From positions 146,063,379 through 146,127,378 of the forward strand of contig CP136063.1 in NCBI GenBank assembly GCA_032622095.1: a stretch of 64,000 nucleotides of DNA, read 5' to 3'. The notes beneath the pieces are model-generated. The model did not search any database. It was not told the DNA's origin and saw nothing but the letters and a program-made list of their open reading frames with translations. Within the stretch, counting starts at the first letter, position 1; each line of letters begins with the position of its first letter. Both the position numbers and the translations under genes were made by a program. Source of the stretch: Siphonodentalium dalli (lineage: Eukaryota > Mollusca > Scaphopoda > Gadilida > Siphonodentaliidae). Of this stretch, positions 43,403 through 56,410 are shown in pieces.

Positions 43403-44044
43403 TATGCCCCCGATCTCCGATAGAGATTTGGGGGTATATAGTGGAGCCCTCCGTCCGTCCTTCCGTCCGTCCTTCCGTCCGTCCTTCCGTCCTTCCGTCC
43501 GTCCTTCCGTCCGTCTGTACAAACGTTTCAACTCATAACTTTGGTTTCGCTAACTCAATTTAGTTGATCTTTGGTATGCTAATAGACCAGCCGGGGGGGA
43601 CAAGAGTTCCCCACAGCTGTAGTTTCGTCCGCCCATTTTTTCCAGAGTTACGCCCATTTTTGGACTTATAAAATTCAGGTTTTCTGGTTTCCAGATGATA
43701 ACTTGATTTTGGATTGTTTATTTGCAAAACCTTTTTTTATGTATATTACCAATATCGCAATACAGGTCAAGGTAAAATTTCGGTTCAATCGGATAATTTT
43801 TGTTAGAGTTATGACCCTTTTTCGACTTAAAATATTCCTTCTTTTTTTTAGAAAATTCAGTTTTCCTTCTATTTTTGTGGCACCAAACCAAATTTGAAGC
43901 TAATATAGAACAACATTCGTACTAAATACTCATGAATAACATAACTTTACAAAGTGCCATTTAATAAGTATTTGCACAAAAATAAGAAAAATCCTCTCTG
44001 ATTGTACAGTTGGGGGCGTTACCTCCGCCCGGCGGTGCACTTGT
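43403..44044. mobile_element. Repeat element starting TATGCCCCCGATCTCC, copy 2
   Basis: Same order as 25115-25902 (TATGCCCCCGATCTCCGATA, TCCG/TTCCG microsatellite, one ACGTTTCAACTCATAACTTT unit, end GGGGGCGTTACCTCCGCCCG then GCGGTGCACTTGT), lying just 43 bases before casein kinase exon 5. Confidence 0.8.
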
Positions 44045-44087
44045 TAAATATTGTCTTTCATACATATGAACTTTCTTTTATTTACAG

Positions 44088-44322
44088 ATTTCACGGATGG
44101 AGTATGTTCATACAAAACATCTAATATATCGAGATGTTAAGCCGGAAAACTTTCTCATTGGTCGACAATCAACAAAAAAGTCGCACATCATACATATTAT
44201 AGATTTCGGCTTGGCGAAGGAGTATATAGACCCAGAAACCCACAAACACATACCCTACAGGGAACACAAGAGTTTAACTGGGACAGCTCGGTACATGAGC
44301 ATTAACACACACTTGGGCAAAG
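44088..44322 (+). CDS. CSNK1G: Casein kinase 1 gamma, exon 5 (catalytic and activation loops)
   Basis: A 235-bp exon (acceptor TTATTTACAG, donor GTGAGC) encodes [65 protein letters not shown] then LGK. It shows the catalytic YRDVKPEN loop, the DFG motif and the CK1-specific [16 protein letters not shown] segment; all key residues are intact. It ends in phase 1. The next exon (expected to begin around EQSRRDDLEALG) was not found in the remaining 19.7 kb, so the gene continues beyond the window. Confidence 0.96.
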
Positions 44323-44443
44323 GTGAGCATCCTCTGTTAGGATGTTGCATTGATGATTCACTGTAAAAGGATTAATTTTTTTCAATGTTCTTTCAAGAAA
44401 CTGATAAGTATACTTACTGTAGCATGATTATGCTTACTTAACT

Positions 44444-44565
44444 CAGCCCTCATAATTGCTACGGCAATCAGCAATGCCGAAGCCATTTGATAAAGCAAAC
44501 TGGGCCAGGGCAAAGGGTTGCCGTAGCAGATTGCCGAGGCCAAACAATCTGAATCAAACGGGCTG
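44444..44565. mobile_element. Short MITE CAGCCCTCATAATTG, copy 2
   Basis: A 122-bp copy of the 29689-29811 element with a few changes (CAGCCCTCATAATTGCTACG ... AATCAAACGGGCTG). Confidence 0.8.
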
Positions 44566-44730
44566 ATTAACTACTGCTTCTCAGTTTGCTGTTAACCCTT
44601 TCTTTACTAAATGGAGTATATATTTGGATAGTTATATATTCATCTGGAGGGATATTCAGGAAAATTGAGCAGATGACAGAATTATGAAAATATAATATAA
44701 GTGGAGAAGGGTTCTTATTTATTGGTGGGA

Positions 44731-44796
44731 AATATTCAGATAATAAGTTCAACAAATTACCTATGGCCGTTTGTTGAACTTATTATCTGAACATTT
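44731..44796. repeat. Short inverted repeat
   Basis: TTCAGATAATAAGTTCAACAAA and its inverse TTTGTTGAACTTATTATCTGAA flank a 13-base loop. Possibly a very short MITE or foldback. Confidence 0.7.
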
Positions 44797-47319
44797 CCTA
44801 AGGGAACTAATTGTCAATGAGTATTTAGTATAGAAAAGGTTAATGTAATGTTAGATTAGAAACATAACATGTACCAAAATTTTGACAGAGTTTACAATTG
44901 TCAAAGTCTTTATTCTACTAAAAACAGCTAAGATATTGTGTAGTTTTAGTACGAGAACATCCCTATTGGCTTTATATGACATGAGTTACGCGTTAGTGAC
45001 CAGCTCACATTAAACCACAATTAAATGTAATCCAATATCACAATTGCAACAATAAACAAGTTTTTCTGTAGAAGAAATGATATTTGTTCTGAACACTACA
45101 TCAATGGTCAATTGAAATCGGTAATTTTATGTGAAAAAAGACAATTACGACAGTGTTTCCATATTTTTAGAAGTATGCAAACTCAATTTACCTCACGAAG
45201 TGACATTAGCATATCCCAGGGAAAATATTCTAGCAATTGTAAAGTAAACATAAACAAAACCATGCAATCGTAAATTGAATTAATTCTATTGCTTAGGCCA
45301 AAAAAAAAAAGGGTTTTGATTCTCGGGCATAGCCGCGTCTGGAAAAAAGGCCCGCGTTGAACCTTTTATTACGATTTTCAATTTGACCGAAGCTGTCAAA
45401 TGATAACACGAAAATAGGAAACTAGAAAACAGAAATTAGTTACGTTTCAAACATCGAATATGATAGACATACAATGGTGTATGTGTTGGTATTCAAAAAC
45501 AGACACTAGGCAACAATAACTACCAGGTATATTGTCACCACAAGCTGCCCAAACCCCAAGTTTATTAAGTCAAATGTGTTCAAATATTTTGGCATTTGAT
45601 CAATTCGAAAAGGTAGATAACCCACTTTTCGTGCGGTAAACAATTCTGAGATTTCCAATTTCGGGAACACAAACCGGAAAGAAATATGGTGCGTATTGGC
45701 GATGTGTATGCTGGTTTAATATAATAGTATTTGAAGTTTTTATGGCTAGCATGTATTGAGGTACATAATACTTATTCAGATATGGCAGAATAAGTCATTG
45801 TAGACTTTCTATGAAGATTACTATATCTTTTCTGATCATAACAATTTACTATCGCCAAGGGATGGGTTAAACATCTGCCGATCGTGATCGGCCTCTCGTT
45901 TACATTTCGAATTTGTCATCGGAGACAGCAAATTCAGTCAGGTAGTTCTGGAACACGGCTTCGGAATTTCTTTTGACTCTTGAGTGTTGATGAAATAAAT
46001 GTTCTAAAATAATTTTAAATAAGTGAATTTTACACCTGCATGTTTGGTTTAATCATTTACGGGTACTTTCGTTAGTTTTTCATTGGAAACCGAGAACAAA
46101 TTGTGTGTATATAACAAAACTTTCGTGCGGTTGTCCAATTTATTTTCGCTACAATTTCCCAATTTCCGTTAAAGACCAGACACAACTATCACTTCTGTAG
46201 TTTTACTATCTGATGTTTTTAATATAGTTTCTTCATTAAACTAGTTTAATCACCAACTAAATTATGCGGATTGTTGTAATTATAAGCAATCAACGTTGTT
46301 TTTTATATCAGCATACCAGCAAAGCGAAATAATACTAAGTATGTAGTTCGGCATCAGACACTTCTAAACGCCAACAGATGCATTGAAAATGATTTTGATT
46401 GGATATGTTAAAGACTGACCATACTTAACAAGTTACCATTACTTACTGTACTACACATAAAACAACAGTTCAGTTTTCTCGCTTTGCTTCGTGGAAAGCG
46501 GAAACAATCAGAATGCCAATAGTAACTGCTATTCAGTGGCATTGGTTTTATTCAATTATTGAATTTTTTTAGATTGAACTCCTTGCTTAATTTAACCAAA
46601 AAAAATATTATGCTGGGTGCCCAGAGTCGCCATACCAAATTAGGTTAAAATCGGTCCAGGGATCTGTGAGAAAAATTGTGAACTGACAAGACAGATCCTA
46701 CACTTCTGTATAATACAAACAGTAAACGATAACTCTATTGATTTGCGAGGCTTTTGAAATATTTTGCTGTAGTGCATTGGTACTGGCAAGCACAAGCTAC
46801 TGTAAAAGTGAAAACTTCTATATATCTCCTTCTGGGGGAATATAAAAATGTATTTAACTGTAATTCTTTTGATAAATCACCTTTGAGCATATAATAAAAG
46901 CAAGTATGAGCGATAAGATATTGCTACCAATCATCTGTTATTGTAAATTTGATTGTGTTACATGTATCACCAGTTGATATATTGTAGGCATCAACACATA
47001 TCCAACCTTTATATAACCACCGTTGAAAGAAGTGACCATGGTCAACTTCACACCTGCGTACATAACAGTATACATACAATTGAACTTAAGTGGATTTATG
47101 TAGGGATATTGCATTTTATACCTTTCCTGATGTTATGTTCAGATACTCATACCCTATGGGACATGACTTGCTACTTCCACAGGGGTTGCTACTTTTCACA
47201 GAGGTCACTTGACAGTCGTCTTGAATTTATTATACCTTCGATGCTGCATTTCAGGTTTCATTTATCCAGGCTCACAATGGTACAAATGTGTGACGTAAAT
47301 ATTACCATAGCTTGGTGTC
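44797..47319. other. No gene seen in this intron stretch
   Basis: AT-rich sequence without a recognisable exon. GGCCAAAAAAAAAAAGGG at 45298 resembles one end of the GGCCAAA elements but has no partner nearby. Confidence 0.4.
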
Positions 47320-47900
47320 CATCGTCAGTGTGTGTGTGTTGGTTAACAATTTCCTTTAGCACGGGCTACATGTCGTATCTTTGTTTGGATCATTATGAAA
47401 TTTGTCATAGCTGTTGACATTGACATGTAAATGGGAACGAGTCATTATGGGGTAATTCAGCCATAAAACATGGCCGCTGATAGCCATCTTGGATTTTACT
47501 CTTTGCGTGACTAAATTCTTTGGCACAGGCTTCAAGTCGTACCTTTGGTTGGATCATTATTAATATTGTCATAGCTGTTGACATTGACATGTAGATGGGA
47601 ATGAGTCACTTTGGGGTCAATCTACAAAAAACATGGCCACCAGCAGCCATCTTGGATTTAAAAATTCAATCCATTAGCACGGGCTACAGGCCGAACTGTT
47701 TATCTGATCATCATGAAATTTGTCATGGATGTTAATATTGACATGAAGATGGGAGCGAGTCATTTTTGGGTCATTTGGCCATAAAACATGGCTGCTGGCA
47801 GCCATCTTGGATTTTACACTTTGCATGACCAAATCATTTGGCACACCCTACAGTCCACTTCCCTCATCCGATCATCACCAAACTTCATAGTGAGCTTGAT
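47320..47900. repeat. AGCTCAACTT-type tandem repeat, copy 3 (no hairpin start)
   Basis: About four units of ~145 bp with GCACGGGCTACA, GGATCATTATGAAATTTGTC, TGACATGTAAATGGGAA and CATGGCCGC...AGCCATCTTGGATTTTAC. The last unit ends CCCTCATCCGATCATCACCA like the other copies. Confidence 0.7.
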
Positions 47901-48014
47901 AGTGATCTATAAGATGTTAGCTATAAAATGTTTTTGATAAAACCGGGTTCGTTCCCAGATTTGAAAGTCTGGAAAAAGTCTGGAAATTTAAAAAAAGTTT
48001 TTCCAGGTATGTAA

Positions 48015-51000
48015 AAGGTTGATGATATGACGTCTGTACAGGGGTAAAGGGGGCGTGTATTGAAATCAGAATATCCCTAAGCTCCGCCCACTTCCAAGGG
48101 TTCCACAATTCATCAGAGGGAAATTGAGTGGTAGGGTCTATGGCTGTAAAAACTCTGCCCACGTCTCCTAAACAAATAAGGTCCAGACCCTGTAGAAACT
48201 CCACCTCTACAGAGTGCAACGCCTGAGTCATTTGAATCTGATGCAATCCCTACATCCGGCTGTACAGAGCGCAACGTCTGAGTCATTGGAATCTGATGCA
48301 ATCCCTACATCCGGCTGAATCCTAAATACTGGCTGACTCCCCGCTCTTTATCCCGCCTAATGGTCCAATGTTATTTCAATGGCAAAATTGATTTAAATCA
48401 TCTCGAATATTCGTTAAGATTTTCTCTAACTATCCCTTTAAAATGTGGTGAATACTTGTAATCAAATTCTCAGTAATCAATCAAACTGCACTCGGGGTAA
48501 AACATGCTGAAGGTTCCTATAAAGTAAATGCATGCACACAGCGATAATGTTCCTCGTATACAACACACCGTAGACACAGTCTCTCGAAGGTTCGTAATTA
48601 CAAACAATTCTTTGTGATGGACTGATGCACACGTTTAAGTCATTAACTGCCACGATACGTCTGTCATTGAAATGCATGCGCCTAATGGCTTCTATGCATC
48701 TGTGGAGACTGAGAGATAGGTAGACTGACTGCATATATCAATATATACGAGGTACATGCAGGGACAGCAATGGGCTCCTCATGACTGGCCTATACACATG
48801 AAGTGTTAAAGTTATCCACCTTCATCGGCGTGCCGTTAATGGGTAATGATCGCCATACGGGTCCGAATCCAAACCATTCCGATGTAATTTATCGGAATGC
48901 CAATCATAACCATTTGTACATTTCTACAAACTCATTGAATGCATGGTTTATTATATTATTAATGGGCCAATATTTCTTTGCCCGTAAAACACCACTTAGC
49001 ATATTTACTGTATAACAGTATATACACAGATGCATATTAGGACATCTTACTATGCAGAATCATTTTCTTAAGGCCAGGACAACTGAGTCGTTGAGAATTC
49101 ACACTTTCATACTTAATTGTGGCCTCTTTCTAAAACGTATATAATCATAACCAAGAGTTCCATATACATTTTGTTTGTGTGTTGGGTTAAATTTATATTT
49201 AAAATTAAGCATTTAAATCTAATTCAGCATATCCATCAATAAAAACGCTCTTTATTTTCAAAATTGTCTGAATGCCCCCCTCATTTTACCATAGGTTTTA
49301 GCAATCTGCATGCTTTCATTCATATAAATTTGATGTACTGTTTGTTAAACGACAACAGCCTTGTAACAGATTGGCCACTTACATTCAAGTTATACATCAC
49401 ATATGCATGTACATGTACATTCGATGCACGAGGCAACACTGTAGGAATGAGGTTTTCTAGCAATGATGTGTCTTTATATACTTCAGAAATGGTTCATACA
49501 TGAATAGGATACACTTGACCGCATTTGGGTCACATACCTTAAAGGTACATGTCACTTATGCATTTAAACCTAATTCAGCGTATCCATCAACAAAAACGCT
49601 CTTTATTTTCAAAATTGTCTGAAGGTCCCTCGTTTTACCATAGATTTGAGCAATCTTCATGCTTTCATTCTTATAAAATTGCTGCAACGTATGTTAAACA
49701 GCAGCATTAAAACAGATTGGCCACTTACCTTCAAGTTATATGTCACATATGCATGTACATTCAACGCATGAGGCAACACTGTAGGAATGAAGGTTTTCTA
49801 GTAATGGTGTGTCTCTATATACTTCAGAAATGGTTCATATAGGATACAATTGACCGCATTTGGGTCACATACCTTAAAGGTACACATCACTTATGCATTT
49901 AAATCTAATTCAGCGTATCCACAAATAAAAACGCTCTTTATTTTCAAAATTGTCTGAATGCCCCTCGTTTTACCATAGATTTTAGCAATCTACATACTTG
50001 AATTCATATAAAATTGATGCAATGTATGTTAAACGACAACAGCATTATAACAGATTGGCCATTTACCTTCAAGTTATACGTCACATATGCATGTACATTC
50101 GATGCACGAGGCAACGCTGTAGGAATGAAGGTCTTCTATTTATGGCGTGTCATTATTTACTTCAGAAATGTTTCATATACATGTAGGATACAATTGACCG
50201 TATTTGGGTCACATACCTTATTAAAAGGTACATGTCACTTTTGTAAACTCTATAAACAGACAATACATTACACATTGGGTTGAACATGTCCACCGTAGTA
50301 ATCTCAATTAATTCAAAGGGCCTTCACGCATAGTCCCACTAGTACACAACACCTGGGAACTAAGGTCATCTAGTAATGATGTGTCTTTATTTACTTCAGA
50401 AATGGTTCCTATAGCATAGTATTGTACCCGTGGGGTCCATTACCTAAAAGGTACCCATCTTGTATACCTGTGAATTACATGAACAGGCAATACATTACAC
50501 ATCGGGTTGAACATGGTCACCGAAGCAACCACATCTAAAAGCAATGAACACCCATTACTGAGTCCCACTGTTACACATTGACCTGGGAATTAAGGACTTT
50601 TGGTAATGATTTGTCGTTATTTACTTTAGAAATGGTTCCTATAGCATACTATTGTACCTCGTTGGGTTACTTGCCTTAAAGGTGCACATCATGTTTACCT
50701 GTAAATTACCAACTCAATTCTCTGCATTATGAAGGTATTTGTAATGGAATTGGGTGTTTATGTTAATGATATGGTGCTATGTAGTTTAGAAAAGGTTGTT
50801 ACTGTATTTCATTGCGCTAGTTTATGTCACAGACAAAATGTGCGCTCACTCTTCACTTTGACTAATATGTAAGCATTTGTATCATTTAGAATGTCAAAAT
50901 CTGGTCTAAATCAGTTGTATTAGCTATATATATATACACAATTTCCTTCAAGTTATACCTCATTTAAACTATGCTTCACCTGTAAATTATATGTACCTAG

Positions 51001-51240
51001 AATATGCTCGGTCTCCATAGCCTTCCTTATTTGGTCATAGGATCTAACTGACCGATGTTCATACTGTAGTCGAACGCATGTGTATAGGATAGCGAGGTTA
51101 GGGGGAGAGAGAGAGAGAAAGAGAGAGATAGGCAGACTAACATCACTAACATAGCCATACATCATATAAGCCGGACAGGCGAGCCAATACATTACATGTA
51201 TACGCCAAACAGACGAGCTCTCCATATCAGTGTCGTCCTA
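48015..51240. repeat. Left arm of a 15-kb inverted duplication
   Basis: The arm matches 60873-63292 in inverted orientation from GATGATATGACGTCTGTACA (left outer end) to ATACATCATATAAGCCGGAC and TCCATATCAGTGTCGTCCTA (inner end). It contains three ~345-bp tandem units at about 49240, 49595 and 49930 (ACGCTCTTTATTTTCAAAAT, AACAGATTGGCCACTTAC, CATATGCATGTACATTCGAT), then two more diverged units at 50.3-50.7 kb. The right arm has only two of the first type, which accounts for most of the length difference. Confidence 0.85.
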
Positions 51241-51330
51241 AAAAAAGGCAAACGCTCTTCATCAAGCGTGATTACTTAACCGATAACCATTATAAATCCC
51301 TACACTATCAAACGCAGTGTTTCAATAATG

Positions 51331-53390
51331 GTTTTTAGCTCACCTGAGAGAAACAGAAAACAAAACAAAACAAAAAATGTTTGATTTGAATTTTTTTTTT
51401 TTTTTCAAATTCATTTTTTTTAATTTTAATTGAAATTAATTTCCTGCTCAATTTGAAAAAAAATATAACACCATTATAACATCCACCAGGGTGACTTAAC
51501 CAAATTTGCTTTAAATCAGTCTAAAATCAAGAACATGCAAACAGCTAGCAGATACTCAGAGCTCTATGAGATAGGGTACCAGGAAGCTGTCTGCAATCAC
51601 AGATATACACCATATAGAAGTCACATTGGTTATAAAGTAATGAATGAAATGGCAGTGTTAACAAAATCTGATTGGAATGACAGCTAGTTTGATTAATACC
51701 CTAAAATGCTCTGCCTGTTTGTATATAAATGACCCATGGTTTATATAACTGCCACGGGCTTGTGAATGATGAATCTGACAGTTAGGCCAGTAAAACTAAA
51801 TACCCGTTTCTCAGGCAATTACATATGGGAAACTCTGGATGAGAAAAAGGAGGCATTTTTCTTATCTTACCTGCAATGAAGAATTGAGACATATTTTGTC
51901 AGGATGGTCCCTAGGTGGCTTGGATTCAGTTCTGTTCAAATGGGAGTCTCGTGGTCAAAAAAGTGGCATGATTAGGGAAGTAATTCTTTCCATCCATAGT
52001 AATTCTTAAAACATCTTCTCAAGAATCATCTGGGCTATTTAGCTTATAATTGGTATGGAAGGTCCTTGGGTGACAGGGATACAGATTGTGAATGATGGAT
52101 CTGACAGTTAGGCCAGTAAAACTAAACACCTGTTTCTCAGGCAATTACATATGGGAAACTGGATGAGAAAGAAGGAGGTATTTTTCTTAGCTTACCAGAA
52201 ATGAAGAATTGAGACATATTTTGTCAGGATGGTCCCTAGGTGGCTGGGATTCAGTTCTGTTCAAATGGGGGTCACATGGTCAATAAAGTGACATAGTTAG
52301 GGACCTAAGTCTTTCCATCCATAGTAATTCTTAAAACATCTTATCAAGAATCATCAGGGCTAAATATAGCTTATAATTGGTATGGAAGGTCCTTGGGTGA
52401 CAGGGATACAGATGTGTTAAAAACAAACAAGGGCGGAGCCAGGGACATAACTTGTCCATCCATTGTAATTCTTAAAATGTCTTCCTATCAAGAACCATCA
52501 GGCCTATTCAGCTTATATTTGGTATGGGTGACAAGGATTCAGATTTGATTCAGAATTTGGTCAAATAGGGTCAGAGCTACAGACATAATTCTTTCCCTCA
52601 TTAGTTGAACCATTTGGCATATTTAGCTTACATTTTGGTATAGAGAGTCCTTGGGTGACTGGGATTCAGATTTGTTGAAATGGGTTCACCAGGTCAAATA
52701 GGGGTGCGACCAGGGACATAACTCTTCCCCCATAGTAATTCTTAAAATGGCCCCTCCTCAAGACCCATCAGTCCTATTTAGCTTATATGTAGTATGGAGG
52801 GTCCTTGTGGTACTTGTTTAAATGGGGTCACCTCGTCAAATAGGGGCCAAGTGAAGGACAGTTTTCCTCTTAATATGCTTCCTTCACAAGGACCATCAGG
52901 TCTATTTTACTGATATTTAGTATGAAGGGTTCTTTGGTGTCTGGGATTCAAATTTATTCAGATGGGGTCACCAGGTTAAATAGGGTGGGACCAGGGACAT
53001 AACTGTGTGTCTCTATAGTAATTCTTAAAATGTCTTCTCAAGAGAGGTTTGACTATTTAGCTTACATATAGTATGGAGGATCCTTTAGTGACTGAGATTC
53101 AGATTTGTTAACATGAGGTCAACCTGGAAATGACGGGGCAATGGGGACTTAACACTTATGTGTCTAATAAAATCATTAAAATACAAAATTCATTAAATAT
53201 CTACCTTGGAACTACCTGACTGATTAATCTGAGATACATGTATGGTGTTTTGGGTCCATGGATAATCGGGCTTCAAACATGTCTAAATGATTTTATTTAA
53301 AAAGGTGCTTGTGAGATTGGAAATTTCTAACAATTCAGAAAGTTTGATATGTTGGTTGTGAAATTCCAACCAAAGACTTGGGAGTCTGGA
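51331..53390. repeat. TTTTTAGCTCACCTGAG element with diverged tandem units
   Basis: It starts TTTTTAGCTCACCTGAGAGA. A ~323-bp block beginning GTGAATGATGAATCTGACAG is directly duplicated (about 51765 and 52089), followed by five or more shorter units with TAATTCTTAAAATGTCTTCT, GTCCTTGGGTGACAGGGAT and CAGATTTGTTCAAATGGGGT. The strand runs left to right relative to the similar block at 57140-57560. Confidence 0.75.
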
Positions 53391-53394
53391 GCCC

Positions 53395-53590
53395 GGTCAG
53401 GACAAGGAGGGGGGGGGGATGATCAGTAGTGTACAGTTGGTAATTTCAGGGTAGATATTCACCGATCTACATACATGAAGCCTCTCTAGCCACATATCCT
53501 GTTTAGATCTACTTCTTTTAAAGTGATTATGAAAAGTTATCAGTCTTTGCAGTCTGGTGAGCGACCACACAGTCTTTGACTGTCTTGTTC
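53395..53590. repeat. Block duplicated in direct orientation at 60655-60870
   Basis: TGTACAGTTGGTAATTTCAG, TTTAAAGTGATTATGAAAAG and CAGTCTGGTGAGCGACCACA correspond in order to TGTGCAATTAGAAATTTAAG, TTTAAAGTGATTTTGTCAAG and CAGTCTGGTGAGCGACCCAC in the second copy, which lies immediately outside the inner end of the right arm. Confidence 0.65.
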
Positions 53591-54849
53591 TTACAATTTT
53601 GACTAAATATTGGTTACATAGATGTATACATAGAAAATGAATGATGCACAGAGTAGCATAAAAAGGAGTTAGGATGCTAAGAAGTTTGGAAGAGGAGGGT
53701 ATATTTGATGTGGGTAAGGGTAAAAGTAGAATTGTGGTAAATATGAAAATGAGTAGAATGGGGGTAGGTGTAAAATGGGGTGACATTTTTTCCGACGCAC
53801 GATTCCTCCCCACCGAACCCCTCAAAATGGGGGAGGGGTGGCAAGCCGGAGCTTTTTTTTTAACAAAGAGTGTGCCCGCGAAAGAACAATAACTCTGTAA
53901 CATACTGCTACATCATAAGAGCGCTTCTTTCAGCTTGTGTGAGTAAACTACGACATTAATGATGAGTCAAACTTATTATTTAATTTAAATACCGTTTCTA
54001 TATTCTCATTTTCAAATTCATGTTTTAAAAAGTAGTCATTTCGCGTTGTCATACTTCGTCAAATAGCGCGTTTTTAATATGCCGAATATAGTGATAACGT
54101 TTAAAAAAATTGTGAAATAGACGGTTTTCGAATTGCTTATTACGCGATTATAAAATGTCTCATTTCATAACACGAAATCAACTGTAAAGAATGAAATTTG
54201 AAGTACAAATGTGTACTTTTAACTATATTAACATATTATTCCAAAACTGCGTTTTTATACATGTGGTGGCATTACATTAAAGGCTACACCTATTTATTTA
54301 CTCTAAATATGACTGACGAAAACATTCCAATAACTCGTGTATACAGATACGATTCAGTTTACCACTTCGAAGAAGACACACGCGTACGTATACTGTAAAT
54401 ACAGTCCATCAATGAAGACATTTCCATGCACATTTGTCCCTGAGAATAGGCATTGATTGGTCGCTATATATAATCGAAATGCCATGTTTGTTCGCTAACC
54501 ACAAAATCGTGCTTGATAATCGGCCGGAAAAGATATGTTGCTGTAATTTACGAATATTGCATGAAAATACTGAGATAACACCTCATCGCCCCCCATATAA
54601 TGGCTTATATCGTACATGTAATTCCATTCGAGCTCACATAATGGTAGAGGTAAGACGCATTCCAGTCTCTCGTCAGCTATAGTGAAGAATGATACCAGGT
54701 ATTTCTAAAAATAGTTATTAAGGTTGACTATATAATGACTGATTGCCCGTTAAGGCTTATACATGACATACGTGGACATACTGCATTCATAATAAAGATT
54801 TTTTTAAATGTGTTTTTCTAATTAACGATATATATTATACGTCACAATA

Positions 54850-55630
54850 TAAACATATTGTAGACACGGGGGTGTGGAAAATTCAATAGATGAGTCATAG
54901 TAAAGAGCGTTTATATATATGATTTATTTAATGACTTATTACTAAACCCCGCTGCATATGCATATCTTAAAGAGCGATTATATACTTTAACATTAAAATA
55001 TACGTCATAACCCACATATATGTATAGAGTTTGAATGAAGAAAACATTGGTACAAAATCAGACATCTGCATATTTTTGAATGCATTGCCTTCGTGCATAT
55101 AATGGATTATTGGTAAGATCACTATTATTTGGCATTGAGACATAGAGTGAAATTGCCATCACTATTATTAATTTCAGCCTAAATCCCCACCCATCACTTT
55201 TAATAGGCCATCACGATTATTAGGCACCTGAGAGTATAGTAGAGGCGTTTATACACGATTTACCGAGAAAAGGGGCTTACTACACATCATAACGCACTTA
55301 CATGTATATGTAATGGATTTGCTTTAAGAAACATGGACGTATACATAAATCAGACACCATACTTGTAACACATTACCTTCGTGTATATACTGATGTATAC
55401 CACGGATATAGTCCACAAAGACATAGACCTGCTTGTGAAAACTCAACAGTTTAACTATACATTAAAGAGCATTTATACGTGATTTACCTGTGAAAATGGC
55501 ACTTGTTATATGTCATATCACATATAGATACTGTACTTGCTTTAAGAAATATGGCAAGATATAGGTACATAACAACAATGTAGACCTGCGTTCTTATGCA
55601 GAAATCAGTAATGTATGCATTAAATGGTAA
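54850..55630. repeat. Diverged tandem repeats before the second Polinton trace
   Basis: Words such as TTAAAGAGCATTTATACGTG, TAAAGAGCGTTTATATATAT and TGCTTTAAGAAACATGG recur at roughly 280-bp spacing. No coding signal. Confidence 0.5.
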
Positions 55631-55636
55631 CAACAA

Positions 55637-56092
55637 TGGTTCTTAAGGGAGAGTAAAATAATAATTACGGAACTTCTAGACGGAATTTTTTCTGATGGTA
55701 GAAAGAGATTGAATACTTTGAGAGATCAGAATTTGAAACAGATTTCTTACTGGATATTTTGGATCAACTGTTTTCGTGGAATTACTAAAAAAGACATACA
55801 TGAGATTTGTGTACTTATCGGTGATAACTTTGCCCGCTTTGCTGAATACTGTAGCATGGTTTTTAATGACAATAGTTTGAAATTTGAAGAAGTTACATCA
55901 ATTTATGGTTACATTATTATGCGGGAACCGTGTGCTATTTTTACGATTGAAAAGATGTTAAACGACAAACTAGTTTTGAATCACACTGTAAGCACAACTA
56001 AACCTATTTCAGAATTAGATAGTGAACTCGTTTGGACATTCGGAACAGTTTGGAGTTATGGTGATTATTCGCTTAAAACTAAAAAGGGGTGA
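55637..56092 (+). pseudogene. Second Polinton trace: fragment spanning two small Polinton ORFs
   Basis: The plus strand reads WFLRESKIIITELLDGIFSD, matching the end of the 4440-4652 protein (WFLRESKIIVQTLLNGHFSE), and runs without a stop into DNA matching the junction and start of the 4053-4427 gene. The nucleotides TGGATATTTTGGATCAACTG correspond to TGGATATATTGGATCAACTG, but the start ATG reads CTG and the frame is shifted for the first codons. It then continues in the right frame with FARFAEYCSMVFND, LKFEEVTSIYGYIIMREPCA and SELDSELVWTFGTVWSYGDY, ending at TGA 56090-56092. It keeps gene order and adjacency, so it derives from a related Polinton and not from a captured cDNA of one gene. Protein identity is roughly 50-60% by eye. 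Confidence 0.8.
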
Positions 56093-56410
56093 ACACGGGT
56101 CCCTTCGTAATAACAAAAATATCAAATATCGCTGATGAAAAAGCATTACAGCCAGAGGTGACGAGTTCATTTTGATGTACATACCCAGACTACAAATAGG
56201 CTACACAGAACTAGTCGACAAAAACCTGGACTGTGTGTTAAGTGGTTTTGTATAGTGTTATTCTTTTTAATTAATAAAGTGTAATTTACCTCAGTTCTTT
56301 CGTCTATAACTGATTTAGTCATAAATGTATCCCATATGCTAAAAATAACTTACCATCTGGAATATTGGCCGTTGGTGATTTAACCACCCACAAGTTTATT
56401 AGAAGCACAG

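Noticed and set aside
53397-53903. 168-codon minus frame
   Set aside because: Its composition looks non-coding and part of it is a block duplicated at 60.7 kb, where the frame is not kept.
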